Source of the DNA: Roseiterribacter gracilis | GTDB lineage: Bacteria; Pseudomonadota; Alphaproteobacteria; BOG-932; Roseiterribacteraceae | Direction of reading: 5' to 3' | NCBI GenBank assembly: GCA_018332375.1 | Contig: BOPV01000001.1 | Span: 1,860,001-1,924,000 of the forward strand | DNA length: 64,000 nucleotides | In this document: in pieces, positions 60,894 through 64,000 of the stretch | Numbering within the stretch: the stretch's first letter is position 1 | Layout of the letters: every line of letters starts with the position of its first letter | Program-made: the position numbers and the translations under genes | The notes under the pieces: model-generated | Told to the model about the DNA's origin: nothing | Database searches by the model: none | Seen by the model: the letters and a program-made list of their open reading frames with translations, nothing else

Positions 60894-62541
60894 CCAGAAC
60901 CACGCTCGCTTGGGCCGGCCGCGCGATGCACAGCAATGTCGTGCCGTCGCCAAGCTCGGCCGTCGTGCCGCCCGCAACCAGATCACTCTTGCAACGCAGG
61001 CACGTGCCGGCGCGACATTCATTGTCGATTTGCACGCCGACACTCTCAGCCAATTCGAGCAGACTCAGATCTTCGTCGGCACGCCAGGTCGCGGTGGCGC
61101 CTGACCTGCGGAATGTAATCTCCGCAACGTCGACCGTGCTTGCGGTGGTGGCTGCGGCGCTGAACAGCTCGCTGAACAGATGGTCGGGATTGGCGCCGCG
61201 CGCGACGAACGCGTCGCGTAGATCGGCGCAGAAACGGTCGGGCCCGCACAGATAGATATCGGACTCGAACCACGGCAGGTCGATACGCCGCCCGTCGAGC
61301 AGCACATGCAGGCCCGCGATCGTCTCGATTACCAGATCGGGCGTGATCCGTGACGGCGCAGCACCTGCGCGGCTGTAGACATAGGTGATCCGCACGTTCT
61401 CATGCGCAGCCGCGATTGCATCCAGCTCGGCGCGGAAGGCGACGTCGTTCGGCGTGCGCGCGCCATAGATCAGATGAATCAGCGGCGCGCGGGGCCGTGC
61501 AACATGCGCCTGCAGCATCGCCAGCAGCGGCGTAATGCCGATCCCCGCAGCGACCAGCACGACCGGACGGAAACATCCGGTGTCGAGCGCGAAATTGCCG
61601 GTCGGCGCGCGCAGCTCGACCGTGCTGCCCGGTGTCGCGGCATGAATCCAGCTCGACCCTGCGCCCGTTTGCCGGCGCACCGTCAACCGATACTCGTTCA
61701 TCACCGGCGCGTAGGCGGACAGGCTCCAGCTACGCGTCACGCCCGGCATGCGCACATTGACGAACTGGCCCGGGCGCGGCTGACACAACGGCGCGTCGTC
61801 GGTCGCCCGCAGATAGACCGAGCGTATGTCGGGCGCCTCCTCGACCACGCGGTCGATGCGGAACGGGCGCCAACCGCGCCAACGATCTTCGACCGCGTCG
61901 GCGGCTTGTTCTGCTGCATGCAGCTTGGCCGAAAGCAGAAGCCGGTTGGTCAAGCTCAGCCGCCGGAATGCCAGCAACCGCTGCAGCTTCTGCAACGGCA
62001 CGGGATGATGGCTGGCGATGAAGTCGGCCACGTCGGCGACGCTTGGCATGGTCGGATCGTGCGTCACGCGGCGCAGCACGTCGTGCGGCTCGATCGCGCC
62101 CGGCGTCAGCACGCCGAGATAGACGCCGGTATGGCGCGACAGCGCGAAGACACGCTGGAAGCTGCGCGGCTGGTTGAGCCGCCAAGCGAGCTTGAGGCAC
62201 GGGTTGCGCGCGCCGACGACTTCGAGCTGCACCTGTTCGCCGATCGCAAACACGTCGCCGATGCGCAGCTCTTCTTCGTCGAGCTGGTCGAGCGTGAGGT
62301 TCTCGCCGAAAAATCCGTCGGCCCACCCCTCGCCGCCGAGTTCCCCCCTCCAATAGTCGTAGCCGGTGCGCGCGAAGGCGTAGAGCTTGTCGGGATGCAC
62401 CGCGCGCTCGTCCCCGGCCACGCCGTCGGGACCGATCGTCCAAGGCGGCGCGATCGGGTCTTTGACATAGGCGGTGCGCACCTCTTCTCCGGCGATCTGC
62501 ACGGTCCGTACGCGACCGATCGAGACGTTCAGCACCCGCAT
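60886..62541 (-). CDS. MOSC - ferredoxin reductase - [2Fe-2S] ferredoxin fusion
   Basis: 551 residues in three parts. Residues 1-155: MOSC domain with the putative molybdenum-ligand Cys115 in GARNPCLKL. About 160-215: YiiM-type 3-alpha helical segment. 225-445: FAD/NAD reductase (flavin motif RSWSLS 270-275, nucleotide motif AAGIGITPLL 331-340, LCGPDRF 431-437). 470-551: plant-type [2Fe-2S] ferredoxin with Cys509, 514, 517 and 538. This forms a complete electron chain NAD(P)H-FAD-FeS-molybdenum in one chain. MOSC enzymes such as YiiM and mARC reduce N-hydroxylated compounds. Similar fusions are annotated in other bacteria without defined function. Confidence 0.93.
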   Translation of the reverse strand: MRVLNVSIGRVRTVQIAGEEVRTAYVKDPIAPPWTIGPDGVAGDERAVHPDKLYAFARTGYDYWRGELGGEGWADGFFGENLTLDQLDEEELRIGDVFAIGEQVQLEVVGARNPCLKLAWRLNQPRSFQRVFALSRHTGVYLGVLTPGAIEPHDVLRRVTHDPTMPSVADVADFIASHHPVPLQKLQRLLAFRRLSLTNRLLLSAKLHAAEQAADAVEDRWRGWRPFRIDRVVEEAPDIRSVYLRATDDAPLCQPRPGQFVNVRMPGVTRSWSLSAYAPVMNEYRLTVRRQTGAGSSWIHAATPGSTVELRAPTGNFALDTGCFRPVVLVAAGIGITPLLAMLQAHVARPRAPLIHLIYGARTPNDVAFRAELDAIAAAHENVRITYVYSRAGAAPSRITPDLVIETIAGLHVLLDGRRIDLPWFESDIYLCGPDRFCADLRDAFVARGANPDHLFSELFSAAATTASTVDVAEITFRRSGATATWRADEDLSLLELAESVGVQIDNECRAGTCLRCKSDLVAGGTTAELGDGTTLLCIARPAQASVVLDV

Positions 62542-62575
62542 CGTCGCCCTACCTCACATATCGCAGACGATTAAT

Positions 62576-62594
62576 CAACAATTTGTTGGCAAAA
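62576..62594. promoter_or_regulatory. Shared 19-bp motif, copy A (MOSC/hydrolase gap)
   Basis: Plus strand TCAACAATTTGTTGGCAAA; contains the perfect 13-bp palindrome CAACAA-T-TTGTTG (62577-62589). Its reverse complement matches copy B at 58930-58948 in 15 of 19 bases. It lies between the divergent MOSC fusion and cysteine hydrolase genes. Confidence 0.6.
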
Positions 62595-62641
62595 CGTCGT
62601 CGTCCAGCCAAGAATGCCGCCCCCGACCAGAGGAGATGGCG

Positions 62642-63436
62642 ATGGGCGAGCAGGCCGAAGAGTGGAAGATGCTGGGCGTTGCCGGGCGCAATGCGTATGG
62701 CGTGCAAAGCGGCGTCGTCGACATGCGCCGTCGCGGTCGCCAGTCACAGACGATCGAGCTGCAGGCGCAGCCGCAGAATTTGCTGATCGATCTCGAACGC
62801 ACGGCGCTGGTCGTCGTCGACATGCAGAATGATTTCTGCGCCGTCGATGGTTGGCTCGGCACGCTGGGAATCGATTTCGCAGCCGGCCGTGCACTGGTCG
62901 ATCCGATCAACCGCGTCGCGAAATCGCTACGCGCGCGTGCCGTTCCGATCATCTGGCTGAATTGGGGCGTGCGGCCGGACCGGCTCAACCTGTCGCCCAG
63001 TACGCAGCATCCATTCAATCCAGCAGGACAAGGGCCCGGCCTTGCCGGACCGGTCGCGACGCCGTCGCGCTCCTACAATCTGCTGCAGAAAGACAGTTGG
63101 GGCGCGCAGCTGATCGACGGGTTGGCACCCGAAGAAAGCGACATCCGCATCGACAAACATCGCATCAGCGGATTCTGGGACACGCCGCTCGATGCGGTCT
63201 TGCGCAACCTCGACGTCACCACATTGCTGTTTGCCGGCGTGAACGCAGACCATTGCGTGCTGGGCACGCTGATGGACGCCAACTTCCACGGCTACGACAC
63301 GATCCTGCTGGAAGATTGTACGGCGACCACGTCGCCTGACTTCTGCATGCAGGCGACCTTGCACAATGTGCGCTTCTGTTTCGGCTTCACCGCGACGTCG
63401 GCGGCGCTGACGGAAAGTCTGGCTGGCGGAAATTAG
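62642..63436 (+). CDS. Isochorismatase-fold cysteine hydrolase
   Basis: 264 residues. Catalytic triad Asp60 (VVVDMQNDFC), Lys172 (RIDKHRISGF) and Cys205 (GVNADHCVLGT), plus the family's DTILLEDCTATT segment. This fold hydrolyses amides or ureides (nicotinamidase, RutB, biuret hydrolase, carbamoylsarcosine amidase) or vinyl ethers; with an intact Cys an amidase is more likely. ATG 62642 has AGAGGAG upstream; ATG 62636 is the alternative. Divergent from the MOSC fusion across the conserved 19-bp motif. Confidence 0.9.
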   Translation: MGEQAEEWKMLGVAGRNAYGVQSGVVDMRRRGRQSQTIELQAQPQNLLIDLERTALVVVDMQNDFCAVDGWLGTLGIDFAAGRALVDPINRVAKSLRARAVPIIWLNWGVRPDRLNLSPSTQHPFNPAGQGPGLAGPVATPSRSYNLLQKDSWGAQLIDGLAPEESDIRIDKHRISGFWDTPLDAVLRNLDVTTLLFAGVNADHCVLGTLMDANFHGYDTILLEDCTATTSPDFCMQATLHNVRFCFGFTATSAALTESLAGGN

Positions 63437-63452
63437 CGCACGCGGCATCAGT

Positions 63453-63534
63453 CTCCCTACGCTGCTGCGCAGCTTCGGGAGATCACCCTTCGCATCTTCG
63501 GTTTCGGGTGGCGAGCCACCCGAAGCCCGAAGGG
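63453..63534. terminator. Multi-hairpin region between the hydrolase gene and tRNA-Ser
   Basis: Holds GCTGC-TGC-GCAGC within a CTCCC/GGGAG stem, then the perfect TTCGGGTGGC-GA-GCCACCCGAA (63503-63524) inside a CCCTTC/GAAGGG outer pairing. Likely bidirectional stop between convergent genes, or a REP-type element. Confidence 0.6.
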
Positions 63535-63541
63535 CGTAGGG

Positions 63542-63631
<90 letters not shown>

Positions 63632-63712
63632 AGGTGCCTTCGCGGACGGTTGAGGGCGCGGAACCTACCGGCTGATCCGGCCCGCTGCAAGCCCAAGAAA
63701 AGCCCCAGAATC

Positions 63713-64000
63713 CTAGGATTTGCCGCCGGGGTTTGGCCCCCGGCTTCGGATCTTGTCGATTTCCGCGTCGCTGAATCCGATCTCGCGCAGGATTGCGACA
63801 CCATGCTCGTCGAGCGCGGGCGCGCTGCGCCGGATCGCGCTTGGCGTTGCCGAGAAATGCACCGGCGGCCCGGGAAAGCGGACCGGCCCGTCCGCCGTGT
63901 CGAGACGTTGCCAAAATCCGACTGCGTCGAGATGCGGGTCGTCGAACAGATCCTGCGTCGTCGCCAACGCCATCACCGGAATGTCGGCCTGCCGCAACAG
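63713..64000 (-). CDS. CaiB/BaiF family III CoA-transferase, C-terminal part
   Basis: Only the last 95 codons are in the window; the gene runs past base 64000. The visible part (LLRQADIPVMALATTQDLFD, then DPHLDAVGFWQRLDTADGPV and ALDEHGVAILREIGFSDAEI) is the conserved C-terminus of CaiB/BaiF CoA-transferases, which move CoA between carboxylic acids. The catalytic Asp is outside the window. Stop TAG at 63713. Confidence 0.88.
   Translation of the reverse strand: MLRQADIPVMALATTQDLFDDPHLDAVGFWQRLDTADGPVRFPGPPVHFSATPSAIRRSAPALDEHGVAILREIGFSDAEIDKIRSRGPNPGGKS

Overview
The window is a densely packed, high-GC chromosomal segment of an alphaproteobacterium, probably Rhodospirillales-like or a relative. 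The evidence is a CcrM-type GANTC methyltransferase, a separate F0 ATP synthase operon with both b and b' subunits, an lpiA/acvB pair, and the alphaproteobacterial gene string rplU-rpmA-obgE-proB / proA-nadD-rsfS-rlmH / gpmI-envC-ctpA / rppH. No transposase, integrase, phage gene or CRISPR array was seen. No gene-free stretch exceeds about 300 bp; the longest are 16051-16286, 58852-59079 and 35603-35802.

Region by region. 1-13.6 kb (all minus): housekeeping run proA-nadD-rsfS-rlmH, then the lysyl-phosphatidylglycerol pair lpiA-acvB, then gpmI-envC-ctpA-divergent polysaccharide deacetylase-rppH and a cut-off AmgK-like kinase. 13.6-24.5 kb: F0 ATP synthase (atpI-B-E-b'-b), smc with a DsbA-like protein, dciA divergent from mutY, folB, ccrM and rnhB. 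Two dense GANTC clusters lie at the ccrM/rnhB junction and upstream of dsbA-smc. 24.5-33.3 kb: an accessory uptake/catabolic locus with a TonB-dependent receptor, hydantoinase/oxoprolinase-like protein, DUF917 protein and NCS1 permease in one overlapping operon, divergent from a large MalT-like LuxR regulator. 33.3-43.6 kb: GNAT, LigB-type dioxygenase, three tiny secreted proteins (two of them paralogues with the same C-terminus), a radical SAM protein, an MFS transporter, and a pepN-thioesterase-dehydratase-lysR run. 43.6-48.2 kb: the other half of the housekeeping string (rplU-rpmA-obgE-proB), with proB coupled to two tandem paralogous secreted proteins and a thioesterase. 48-55.8 kb: EamA and PhzF proteins, an uncharacterised permease-like protein, murI, MarC, and a MarR regulator with a clear palindromic operator. 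55.8-63.4 kb: a second TonB locus (SnoaL-TonB receptor-secreted protein; winged-helix regulator; MOSC/ferredoxin-reductase fusion-MFS; cysteine hydrolase). The two divergent control regions of this locus share a 19-bp motif. The window ends with tRNA-Ser(CGA) and a truncated family III CoA-transferase.

How the genes fit together: neighbouring genes are very often joined by 4-base NTGA stop/start overlaps, using ATG, GTG, TTG and apparently CTG as the start, which points to heavy use of translational coupling. The most interesting systems are the two TonB-linked loci. The first (24477-33304) looks like outer-membrane capture, inner-membrane NCS1 transport and ring processing of a hydantoin-like compound. 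The second (55766-63436) looks like a small regulon for an unknown substrate, built around a self-contained molybdenum-type MOSC reductase.
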